The notes under the pieces are model-generated. The model ran no database searches. It saw only the letters and a program-made list of their open reading frames with translations, and was not told where the DNA came from. From Bdellovibrionales bacterium (lineage in GTDB: Bacteria; Bdellovibrionota; Bdellovibrionia; Bdellovibrionales; Bdellovibrionaceae), in the NCBI GenBank assembly GCA_027320785.1, contig DAHVKR010000129.1, positions 1-5,157 of the forward strand: a stretch of DNA of 5,157 nucleotides, in the 5' to 3' direction. This document shows positions 1-5,157 of this stretch, in pieces. Numbering within the stretch: position 1 is the first letter of the stretch; every line of letters starts with the position of its first letter. The position numbers were made by a program, and so were the translations under genes.

Positions 1-145
1 AAACCAGTTCAAGATAGATATGGTCTGAGCCCTTGATCATACCTCCGTGAGGGGCCGCGAGTGCTCCTGGGGTTTTGTCGTGTCCTTCATGGGCCTGAGC
101 CGTTCCAAATGTGAGGAACAAAGCTGCGAGAATAAGTTGTTTCAT
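1..145 (-). CDS. Exported His-rich protein with PHGG motif, N-terminus only (cut by window edge)
   Basis: The first 48 residues of an exported protein are visible. A signal peptide starts MKQLILAALFLTFGTAQA, with likely cleavage after residue 18 (AQA), so the mature protein begins HEGHDK and would be periplasmic. A Pro-His-Gly-Gly motif follows at residues 32-35, then a stretch with His 42 and the pattern H-x-Y-L-E-L-V. This resembles the mature start of the protein encoded at 3310-3735 (P-N-G-G, then H-x-E-V-V), so the two are probably members of one family. The ATG is supported by an AGGAG ribosome binding site five bases upstream (151-155). It begins 8 bases after the RND pump stop codon, and the pump's TAG stop overlaps this ribosome binding site, so translation is probably coupled. 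It might instead be the N-terminal extension of a CzcB-type membrane-fusion protein, some of which start with a similar His-rich HGG segment. The missing C-terminus would decide. A metal-binding role is inferred from the histidines and from context. Confidence 0.8.
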   Translation of the reverse strand, partial: MKQLILAALFLTFGTAQAHEGHDKTPGALAAPHGGMIKGSDHIYLELV

Positions 146-153
146 GATTTCTC

Positions 154-3100
154 CTAGTGTTGTGTTGGTTTAAGTTCTGTTTCGTTAAAAGTAAGGCTAT
201 TCTCCGCTGACTTCTTGCCAAAGCGGAAGAAGACAGTTGGAGTGACAAACATATCAAGTAGCGTTGAGCTTAAGAGACCGTCAACGATAACAACTGCCAC
301 GGGGTGAAGAATCTCTTTTCCAGCCTCGCCTTTAGCTAATACCAGCGGCAAAAGTCCTAAGATCGCGGTCAGGGCCGTCATTAATACCGGAACGAGTCTT
401 TCAAGAGAACCTCGAATCACCATTTCTTTCGTGAATTTTTCGCCCTCGTACTTCATCAAGTGCAGGTAGTGCGAAATCATCATGATCCCATTTCGGCTTG
501 CGATCCCGCAAAGAGTGACAAAGGCGACCATGGTAGCAATAGAGAAAATGCGGTCAGATAAGTAGATCGCAACTAAACTTCCAATCAAAGCCATTGGAAT
601 ATTCAGCATGATCTGAATTGCAATAAAAGACGATCTGAAGTGCGCGTAGAGAACTACAAAGATTCCGACGAGAGACAATAATCCCAAGAGCAAGATCAAG
701 CGGCTTGCGGACTTTTGGCTTTCAAACTGACCACCATACTGCACGAAGTAGCCATCAGGAACTTGAACTTGTTTTTGAATACGCCCTTGAATTTCTTGAA
801 CGAGGCTATCTAGGTCACGACCTGAAGAGTTCGCAGAAACAACGATTCTTCGCTGAGCATTCTCACGATTGATCTGGTTAGGGCCTTGAGATTCAAACAC
901 ATCAGCAACCTTTTCAAGAGTCACTTTTCGGCCGTCAGGCATAATCTTAAGAGTGGTCTTTTTCATCAACTCAAGATTTGCACGCGATTGATCATCAAAT
1001 CGCATGTAGACATTAAAAGTTCTTTGTTGATCGAGAACTTGCGCAACAACCTCACCATTCAAAGCTTTTTCTAAAGTTTCAGAAAGCTCTCCGGCCACGA
1101 TTCCGTACTGTCCGGCCTCATCGCGTAAAAGCTGAATCTTCACTTGAGGGATTAAGACCTGCTGCTCGATTTGAAGGTCTACAAGTCCTTGGGTTCCTTC
1201 AAGAGCTTTATAGATCTCTGAAGCTTTACCGCGAAGAGTATTGAGGTCGGGACCGAAGACTTTAATTGCGATCTGCGCCCGAACACCTGAAAGAAGATGA
1301 TCAAGCCGATGAGAAATGGGCTGACCAATGTTGACGAACACACCAGAAACCTTTTCAAGTTTTTCGCGCATTTCTTTGAGAACAACTTCCCGAGGTCTGC
1401 CTTCATTTTTGAAATCGACGTCAATTTCAGATGAGTGAACACCTTCGGCGTGTTCATCAAGCTCAGCGCGGCCCGTTCGTCTTGCGACAGATTTAATTTC
1501 AGGAATCGAAAGAAGAAGTTCTTCGATCTGTGCGCCCATCTTATTTGATTCTTCTAATGAGATTCCGGGTTGAGCGAGGACGCCAACAGTCGCGGTTCCC
1601 TCGTTGAACTTTGGCAAGAAGTCCTTACCCATAAACGGGATAAGCGTGAGAGATCCCAAAAAGAGCGCGATAGTTATCCCAAAAACAATATTCGGATGAT
1701 CCAGGGATTTTGTGAGAAGTTTGCGATCCCACTTTTTAAGAACCTGAACCATTTTTCCGTCTTCGTGATCAATCAACTTATCTTTTGACAGAAGCAGTGA
1801 GCAAAGTACGGGAGTGATCGTCAAGGATACGAAAAGCGATGCCAACAAAGAGACGATATAAGCCACGCCGAGTGGAATAAAAAGGCGGCCTTCAATTCCA
1901 CTCATGTAAAAGAGCGGAAGGAAAACAAGTACGACAATGATCGTTGCAAAAACAATCGAGTTTCGAACTTCAGAAGAGGCATTGTAAACGACTTGCAATG
2001 TTGGAAGCGGCTGTGAAAGTCCTTTGTTTTCTTTTAGTCTTCTAAAGACGTTTTCTACATCGACAATCGCGTCATCAACGAGTTCACCAATGGCAACAGC
2101 AAGACCGCCAAGAGTCATGGTATTAACCGATAGGCCAAAGTAGTGAAATACAATTGCTGTGACTAAAAATGAAAGAGGAATTGCTGTAAGAGTAATCGCG
2201 GTCGTTCGGAAATTAAGAAGAAACATGAACAGAACGATAAAAACAAGGATCGTTCCGTCTCTCAGAGCTTCTTTGACGTTATCAACTGCGGCTTCAATGA
2301 AGTGTCCTTGTTTGAAAAGATCTTTGTGAAACTCAGCTCCTTTTGGAAGTGATTTTTCAAGGTCTTTTAAAGCTTCATCAATTTTCTCTGTAAGTTCGAT
2401 GGTGTTAGCACCGGGCTGCTTTTGAATACTCAAGATGACAGCAGGCTTTGCGTTGACGCTTCCGTCACCGCGCTTGATTTGGGGACCAAGTTTTACTTCA
2501 GCGATGTTTTTAACAAATACAGGTTGGCCGAGGTGAAGGCCCACAACGGAATTTAAAATATCCTCTTCGGATTTGATTGTTCCGATATTGCGAATCAAAA
2601 ATTCTTTCTTCTCAAGATCAATGTAACCGCCAGTTGTATTGAGGCTGATTTTTGAAAGTGCCTTTTCAATTTCTTCAAGTGGAAGTTGGTACTTCTGAAT
2701 TTTTTCAGCCGAGAGGAGAATCTGGTATTGCTTTACGCCGCCACCGATGGCGATGACTTGAGCCACACCGGGAACCGAAAGAAGTCTTGGTCTAATGGTC
2801 CAATCCGCGAATGTTCGAAGATCAAGGGGACTTACGTCTCCCTTTGGAGAAGAGAGACCAATAAGTTGAATTTCTCCCATGATGGATGCGATTGGCCCCA
2901 TGACAGGCGTTACGCCAGCGGGGAGCTTTTCTTTGGCGAGCTGAAGCTTTTCTGAAACAAGCTGACGATTTCGGTAGATGTCCGTATCCCATGCGAATTC
3001 AACATAGATCACAGAAAGCCCAATACCTGTTGAAGACCGCACGCGCTCAACCCCAGGTAGACCGTTTAGAACCGTTTCCAAAGGAAGCGTGACTAGCGTC

Positions 3101-3285
3101 TCAACTTCCTCCGGAGCCATGCCTGATGCTTCAGTCATGATGTTTACCGTGGGTCGATTAAGATCTGGAAACACGTCCACAGGCATTTTACTGACCGTGA
3201 AGAGTCCGTAAGCTGTAATGAGCAAGCCAACGGCGAGAACTAAAAGTCTATGTGTGAGCGAAAACCTGATGATTCGATCAAGCAT
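154..3285 (-). CDS. Heavy-metal efflux RND permease, CusA/CzcA family
   Basis: A full-length (1043 residues) inner-membrane proton/metal antiporter of the HME-RND family, the pump of a three-part export complex. The start MLDRIIRFSL and the segment near residues 35-60 (MPVDVFPDLNRPTV, then EASGMAPEEVE) are family hallmarks. Likely membrane segments lie near residues 12-32, 343-360, 365-383, 390-410, 442-464, 470-497, 531-551, 862-881, 886-907, 912-930, 962-984 and 992-1018, with two large periplasmic loops between. The TM4 signature is GELVDDAIVDVEN (400-412). Asp404 and Glu411 match the conserved acidic residues of CzcA and CusA, but the first Asp of the CzcA DFG motif is Ala398. The three methionines that bind Cu(I)/Ag(I) in E. 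coli CusA (573, 623, 672) align by eye to Gly568, Ser618 and His663, and His612 and His617 lie close by. The substrate is therefore uncertain, and a divalent cation is plausible. The start is supported by GGAGGAG seven bases upstream (3293-3299). It lies 24 bases after the preceding gene and 8 bases before the next. No frameshift or truncation is seen. Confidence 0.95.
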   Translation of the reverse strand: MLDRIIRFSLTHRLLVLAVGLLITAYGLFTVSKMPVDVFPDLNRPTVNIMTEASGMAPEEVETLVTLPLETVLNGLPGVERVRSSTGIGLSVIYVEFAWDTDIYRNRQLVSEKLQLAKEKLPAGVTPVMGPIASIMGEIQLIGLSSPKGDVSPLDLRTFADWTIRPRLLSVPGVAQVIAIGGGVKQYQILLSAEKIQKYQLPLEEIEKALSKISLNTTGGYIDLEKKEFLIRNIGTIKSEEDILNSVVGLHLGQPVFVKNIAEVKLGPQIKRGDGSVNAKPAVILSIQKQPGANTIELTEKIDEALKDLEKSLPKGAEFHKDLFKQGHFIEAAVDNVKEALRDGTILVFIVLFMFLLNFRTTAITLTAIPLSFLVTAIVFHYFGLSVNTMTLGGLAVAIGELVDDAIVDVENVFRRLKENKGLSQPLPTLQVVYNASSEVRNSIVFATIIVVLVFLPLFYMSGIEGRLFIPLGVAYIVSLLASLFVSLTITPVLCSLLLSKDKLIDHEDGKMVQVLKKWDRKLLTKSLDHPNIVFGITIALFLGSLTLIPFMGKDFLPKFNEGTATVGVLAQPGISLEESNKMGAQIEELLLSIPEIKSVARRTGRAELDEHAEGVHSSEIDVDFKNEGRPREVVLKEMREKLEKVSGVFVNIGQPISHRLDHLLSGVRAQIAIKVFGPDLNTLRGKASEIYKALEGTQGLVDLQIEQQVLIPQVKIQLLRDEAGQYGIVAGELSETLEKALNGEVVAQVLDQQRTFNVYMRFDDQSRANLELMKKTTLKIMPDGRKVTLEKVADVFESQGPNQINRENAQRRIVVSANSSGRDLDSLVQEIQGRIQKQVQVPDGYFVQYGGQFESQKSASRLILLLGLLSLVGIFVVLYAHFRSSFIAIQIMLNIPMALIGSLVAIYLSDRIFSIATMVAFVTLCGIASRNGIMMISHYLHLMKYEGEKFTKEMVIRGSLERLVPVLMTALTAILGLLPLVLAKGEAGKEILHPVAVVIVDGLLSSTLLDMFVTPTVFFRFGKKSAENSLTFNETELKPTQH

Positions 3286-3292
3286 GGGAAAT

Positions 3293-3299
3293 CTCCTCC
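3293..3299 (-). promoter_or_regulatory. Strong ribosome binding site of the RND pump gene
   Basis: On the minus strand this reads GGAGGAG, seven bases before the ATG at 3285. It is a near-perfect Shine-Dalgarno sequence at good spacing and fixes the start of the pump gene. It sits in the 24-base gap after the preceding gene, which has no room for a separate promoter or a terminator. Confidence 0.8.
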
Positions 3300-3309
3300 A
3301 TTAAAATTG

Positions 3310-3735
3310 CTAGTGATGACCGCCGTGGCCGTCATCGACGACTTGCAGTTTCAAAGGAAGTTCATAAGAAACGACATTTCCTTTTTGATTCTCTCGTTGA
3401 GCTTCAACAAGTAGCTCGCCTTTTTTCTTGAGATCAATATTTTTAGGGAACTGGCAAACGTAGTAATTGGATTCAAGCGTGCACTCTTTTTTTGTGGTTC
3501 TAGTGCCCTTATGTGTTACCAAAACCGAAGCTCCTTTAACGGATGGATTTTTCCATTCGATATCTAGGAGATAGACTTTAAGGCTGTTGGCGCCAGTCGG
3601 AACGACCTCGGTGTGAAAGGCACCCGGCATGCGAATAAAACCACCATTGGGTCCTGGCTTATCTTCCCCGTGCGCCAGTGCCATTTGAGATCCAAGACCC
3701 ATAAACATCATCGCTGTTAAAAATAGTGTTTTCAT
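3310..3735 (-). CDS. Small exported His-rich protein with PNGG motif, possible periplasmic metal-binding accessory
   Basis: A 141-residue exported protein that I cannot assign to a named family. The signal peptide begins MKTLFLTAMMFMGLGSQ, with likely cleavage after Ala-Leu-Ala at residue 21, giving a mature N-terminus HGEDKPGP. A Pro-Asn-Gly-Gly motif follows (29-32), then His41 in H-T-E-V-V and a hydrophobic strand KVYLLD (53-58). Cys85 and Cys94 could form a disulfide in the periplasm. The C-terminus ends in a His cluster (GHGGHH). The body looks like a small beta-rich domain. An in-frame GTG at 3756 would add seven residues (MKGNCLN), but the ATG at 3735 gives the more normal signal peptide. 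The GTG codon is followed by AAAGGA, which probably serves as the ribosome binding site of the ATG, though at a long spacing of about 12 bases. It lies just upstream of the pump in the same operon and resembles the partial protein at the left edge. A role in metal buffering or delivery to the pump is inference. Confidence 0.87.
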   Translation of the reverse strand: MKTLFLTAMMFMGLGSQMALAHGEDKPGPNGGFIRMPGAFHTEVVPTGANSLKVYLLDIEWKNPSVKGASVLVTHKGTRTTKKECTLESNYYVCQFPKNIDLKKKGELLVEAQRENQKGNVVSYELPLKLQVVDDGHGGHH

Positions 3736-3770
3736 ATTGAGACAATTTCCTTTCACATTTTAAGAAGTTC

Positions 3771-3779
3771 TCACCTCCT
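3771..3779 (-). promoter_or_regulatory. Strong Shine-Dalgarno-like sequence without a well-placed gene start
   Basis: On the minus strand this reads AGGAGGTGA, nearly a perfect complement of the 16S rRNA tail. No usable start lies at normal distance. The first ATG (3756-3758) is 12 bases downstream and is followed at once by TGA, an AUG-stop pair. The in-frame GTG of the next gene is about two bases further on, and the likely real ATG is 35 bases away. It may be a ribosome standby site, a relic, or the support for a GTG start at 3756. An upstream ACCTC (3793-3797 on the plus strand as GAGGT) could pair with it weakly over five base pairs. Confidence 0.4.
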
Positions 3780-3816
3780 AATACGATGGCCCCTGAGGTT
3801 TTGTGACAATCGAGCT

Positions 3817-4578
3817 TCAAAAAACTTCGACTGAAAGAGGTATCGTTTTGAGATTACCGTCATCTATAAATTGGACCCAGAGACGGTACTCACCGGCTGT
3901 TGGGAACATTGCGTGAATCATTCCTTGAGCGGGGCCAGTACTGACAGGATGAACATGAATAAGTTCATCGCCATCTTTTGGTGTCGCAATGATGTGCGCA
4001 AAAGCGCCTAAGTAAGGAGTCAGCTGGGGTGTAGTGCCATCAGTACGGGACATCGTGAGATCAAGCATCGCCATCTTTCCAGCAATCAATTTTTTTTGAC
4101 TTAAATTGATTGCGGAAGTGCCTGATGAGCCAGTTCGCACGTCAGTTAAAACAGGAGGACTTGGCCAAGCAGATGTACCGCCAGAAATATTGAGTCTTGT
4201 GGAAGATGAGAATTCCGTTCCGTCAGATGCAAGTTCACCTTGCGCCCAAACCCAGTAATCTCCGTCAACAGCAAATTGCACGTCAGCACTCCACATTTTG
4301 CCGTCGAATTCTGGATGAACATGCTGGAACTCTTTTAATGAAGGATCATAAATGATCAGATGCAGTTTCTTTTCGTGAGAAATTGCGAGCTCATTGTCGC
4401 CAATCAATTGATTCGTATCCGTATCAATAAGTTGAAACTTGTAAGATGCTGCACCCGCAGACATCGAACTTACGTCTGGCTCAAGAGAAACGCGCTGTTC
4501 CTCGCCTCCATGACCGAATGCTGCTTGGCCGCAAAGACTCAATATTCCCGCTAATAGTAAAAATTTTACCTTCTTCAT
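3817..4578 (-). CDS. Exported two-repeat HVHP protein, probable periplasmic metal-binding protein
   Basis: First gene of the leftward operon, encoding 253 residues with the ATG at 4578. A GTG directly before it (4581) would give 254; the numbering here uses 254. GGAGG lies four bases before the ATG and only one before the GTG, which favours the ATG. A signal peptide ends near AAFG (residue 23), giving a mature start of HGGEEQR. Cys17 is not in a proper lipobox because Leu precedes it, so a soluble periplasmic protein is more likely than a lipoprotein. The body is two repeats of about 90-100 residues. Each has His, twelve residues, then HVHP (His74 with 87-90; His196 with 209-212). About 17-19 residues after that comes Gly-Asp/Glu-Tyr, then x-Val/Leu-Trp-Ala/Val-Gln (107-114 and 230-237). 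The repeated histidines and the shared control with a metal pump suggest metal binding, but this is inferred. I do not recognise a named family; small YtkA-like or copper-chaperone-like beta domains are possible relatives. Confidence 0.88.
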   Translation of the reverse strand: MKKVKFLLLAGILSLCGQAAFGHGGEEQRVSLEPDVSSMSAGAASYKFQLIDTDTNQLIGDNELAISHEKKLHLIIYDPSLKEFQHVHPEFDGKMWSADVQFAVDGDYWVWAQGELASDGTEFSSSTRLNISGGTSAWPSPPVLTDVRTGSSGTSAINLSQKKLIAGKMAMLDLTMSRTDGTTPQLTPYLGAFAHIIATPKDGDELIHVHPVSTGPAQGMIHAMFPTAGEYRLWVQFIDDGNLKTIPLSVEVF

Positions 4579-4600
4579 CACCCCTCCGTGAAAAATGGAT

Positions 4601-4629
4601 TTGACTTAAAACTATACCCCCCGTAGGGT
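4601..4629 (+). promoter_or_regulatory. Possible weaker rightward promoter for the csoR-like gene
   Basis: TTGACT (4601-4606) is a good -35 box. Seventeen bases later TAGGGT (4624-4629) is a poor -10 box that keeps only the first two and last positions of the consensus. It overlaps both the operator and the leftward promoter. If used, transcription would start near 4636, downstream of the ATG at 4630, so translation would have to begin at 4672. The weak -10 would suit low, autoregulated expression of a repressor. Confidence 0.45.
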
Positions 4630-4638
4630 ATGTGTCAA
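4611..4638 (-). promoter_or_regulatory. Sigma-70-type promoter of the leftward metal-resistance operon
   Basis: On the minus strand the -35 box is TTGACA (4633-4638), a perfect match, and the -10 box is TATAGT (4611-4616), matching five of six, separated by 16 bases. Transcription should begin near 4604, giving a leader of about 25 bases before the ATG at 4578. The spacer is almost entirely filled by the inverted repeat described at 4614-4631, so bound repressor would block RNA polymerase directly. No second promoter is evident further down the operon. Confidence 0.8.
4614..4631. promoter_or_regulatory. Probable CsoR-family operator (ATACCC-N6-GGGTAT)
   Basis: A perfect six-base inverted repeat, ATACCC and GGGTAT, around the centre CCCGTA. 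G/C tracts flanked by ATA/TAT are typical operators of CsoR-type repressors, for example at copper-regulated copZA promoters of Firmicutes. It lies between the -35 and -10 boxes of the leftward promoter and next to the csoR-like gene, which strongly suggests autoregulation plus control of the pump operon. An outer inverted repeat, TTGAC (4601-4605) and GTCAA (4634-4638), encloses it and supplies the -35 boxes of the two opposed promoters. I saw no second copy elsewhere in the window. Confidence 0.82.
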
Positions 4639-4671
4639 TTAGACTCGTTTGACAAAGAAAGTTGGCTAGCC

Positions 4672-5010
4672 ATGTTGGAAAAAGAAAAGTCTCACGGAAA
4701 ATCTAAAAAAAGTACGGCGGCAGGAGCGCATGCAGACCATGGGTCGCATGGGCACCCCGATCATTCGGTTCACTTCAAAAGGCTGAACAGAGTCAAAGGT
4801 CAGATTGAAGGGATCGAAAAAATGATTCTGGATCGACGCTACTGTCCTGACATTATCGCACAACTCAAAGCTGCGTCGGCGGCACTTAAAGCCGTCGAAG
4901 CTGAAGTGTTCAAATCACACTTAAGAGGTTGCGTGAAGTCGGCATTTGCTGGCGATGACGCCTTTAAGTCTGAAGAGAAAATTCAGGAGATTATTAAGAT
5001 GATCTATTAA
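4672..5010 (+). CDS. csoR: CsoR/RcnR-family metal-sensing transcriptional repressor
   Basis: A small all-helical DNA-binding repressor that releases its operator on binding metal; the family forms tetramers. From the ATG at 4672 it is 112 residues. The core begins at FKRLNRVKGQIEGIEKM (residues 35-51), the typical family start. The metal-ligand pattern is Cys58, His83, Cys87, with the same 25- and 4-residue spacings as Cys45/His70/Cys74 of Bacillus subtilis CsoR. Tyr57 beside the first Cys and Glu106 match its second-shell residues, the latter after a gap of about three residues. Residues 20-34 are His-rich with seven histidines counting both ends and interior. His26 lies exactly 32 residues before Cys58, where RcnR has His3 and InrS has His21. 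An in-frame ATG at 4630 would add 14 residues, but it lies inside the operator and before the predicted transcription start, and has no ribosome binding site. The 4672 ATG has only a weak AAGAAAG upstream, so the start is not certain. The metal sensed is probably Cu(I), with Ni(II) or Co(II) possible. Confidence 0.9.
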   Translation: MLEKEKSHGKSKKSTAAGAHADHGSHGHPDHSVHFKRLNRVKGQIEGIEKMILDRRYCPDIIAQLKAASAALKAVEAEVFKSHLRGCVKSAFAGDDAFKSEEKIQEIIKMIY

Positions 5011-5023
5011 TTTAGGTCTATTT

Positions 5024-5030
5024 AAGGGGG
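5024..5030 (+). promoter_or_regulatory. Ribosome binding site supporting a GTG start
   Basis: AAGGGGG lies four bases before a GTG at 5035. It supports that GTG as the start of the lipoprotein gene, where no ATG is available at the expected place. The whole gap after the repressor gene is 24 bases and shows no terminator, so the two genes are probably on one transcript. Confidence 0.6.
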
Positions 5031-5034
5031 AAAA

Positions 5035-5157
5035 GTGAAATTAAATCTAGGAATTGGCGTGGTAGCAGCTTTTGTAGCTGCCGGATGCGCCTCACAACTT
5101 CATCGCGGAGTTGTGGCAATGAAAATCGACGACACCACTGCACACGTCGGCCTCAAC
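5035..5157 (+). CDS. Lipoprotein of unknown function, N-terminus only (cut by window edge)
   Basis: The frame is open from a GTG start to the right edge, giving 41 residues. A short signal peptide (MKLNLGIGVVAAFVAAGC) ends in a lipobox Ala-Ala-Gly-Cys, so Cys18 would be lipidated and the protein anchored to a membrane. Ser20 after the Cys-Ala pair gives no Asp+2 retention signal, so outer-membrane sorting is likely in a Gram-negative cell. The mature part begins CASQLHRG and continues V-V-A-M-K-I-D-D-T; I do not recognise a family from this much. It follows the csoR-like gene by 24 bases and probably shares its transcript, so it may be metal-regulated too. It could also be an unrelated gene reached by read-through. 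Confidence 0.75.
   Translation, partial: MKLNLGIGVVAAFVAAGCASQLHRGVVAMKIDDTTAHVGLN

Noticed and set aside
886..1788. Open frames on the plus strand at 886-1074 and 1570-1788 and on the minus strand at 1179-1460
   Set aside because: All lie inside the intact RND permease gene in other frames, have no ribosome binding site or recognisable protein features, and would need overlapping coding with a highly conserved protein.
2686..2955. 89-codon open frame on the plus strand
   Set aside because: It is antisense to the conserved N-terminal half of the RND permease, and its translation has no plausible domain or signal.
3810..3830. Short inverted repeat (TCGA...TCGA) with an A-run at the end of the two-repeat protein gene, considered as a terminator
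   Set aside because: The stem is only four to five pairs, lies across the stop codon, and has no U-tract in the right place on the minus strand.
4360..4554. 64-codon open frame on the plus strand
   Set aside because: It is antisense to the two-repeat exported protein, which has a signal peptide and repeated His motifs; the antisense translation looks random.
4630..4671. Upstream ATG start for the csoR-like gene, adding 14 residues
   Set aside because: The ATG lies within the operator and ahead of the predicted rightward transcription start, and has no Shine-Dalgarno sequence. It is not fully excluded, because the 4672 ATG also has a weak ribosome binding site.
4649..4676. A second TTGACA on the plus strand at 4649-4654 as the -35 box of the csoR-like gene
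   Set aside because: Nothing resembling a -10 box lies 16-18 bases downstream, and transcription would start inside the coding region.
4666..4863. 65-codon open frame on the minus strand
   Set aside because: It is antisense to the csoR-like gene, whose metal-ligand pattern is clear.

Overview
This window is a compact heavy-metal resistance locus from a Gram-negative bacterium. The evidence is an inner-membrane HME-RND pump of the CusA/CzcA family, three exported His-rich periplasmic proteins, a lipoprotein, and a CsoR/RcnR-type metal-sensing repressor. Base composition is moderate, with no sharp change between genes. The lysine- and glutamate-rich proteins and unusual small exported proteins faintly suggest a Bdellovibrionota-like organism, but this is a low-confidence impression and not something the window proves.

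Layout: two transcription units diverge from a control region at about 4579-4671. Leftward (minus strand), in transcription order, come: (i) a 253-residue exported protein built from two repeats, each with an HVHP motif (3817-4578); (ii) a 141-residue exported His-rich protein with a Pro-Asn-Gly-Gly motif (3310-3735); (iii) the 1043-residue RND permease (154-3285); and (iv) the start of another exported His-rich protein with a Pro-His-Gly-Gly motif, cut by the left edge (1-145). Gaps after the first gene are short (81, 24 and 8 bases), so this looks like one operon. Rightward come a csoR-like repressor (4672-5010, with a possible earlier start at 4630) and, 24 bases later, the start of a lipoprotein gene cut by the right edge (5035-5157).

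Control: the leftward operon has a near-consensus sigma-70 promoter (TTGACA, 16-base spacer, TATAGT). The spacer holds an ATACCC-N6-GGGTAT inverted repeat, which is the form expected of a CsoR-family operator. A weaker rightward promoter overlaps the same operator, so one bound repressor could silence both directions until metal releases it.

How the parts may work together (inference): the repressor senses metal through a Cys-His-Cys site, perhaps with an extra His. On derepression the cell makes the pump and several periplasmic His-rich proteins that could bind or hand over metal. No membrane-fusion protein or outer-membrane factor is visible; they may lie off the left edge or elsewhere. The metal is uncertain. 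The operator and Cys-His-Cys core suggest Cu(I), whereas the pump lacks the CusA methionine cluster and the sensor has a His at the position used by nickel/cobalt sensors of the family.
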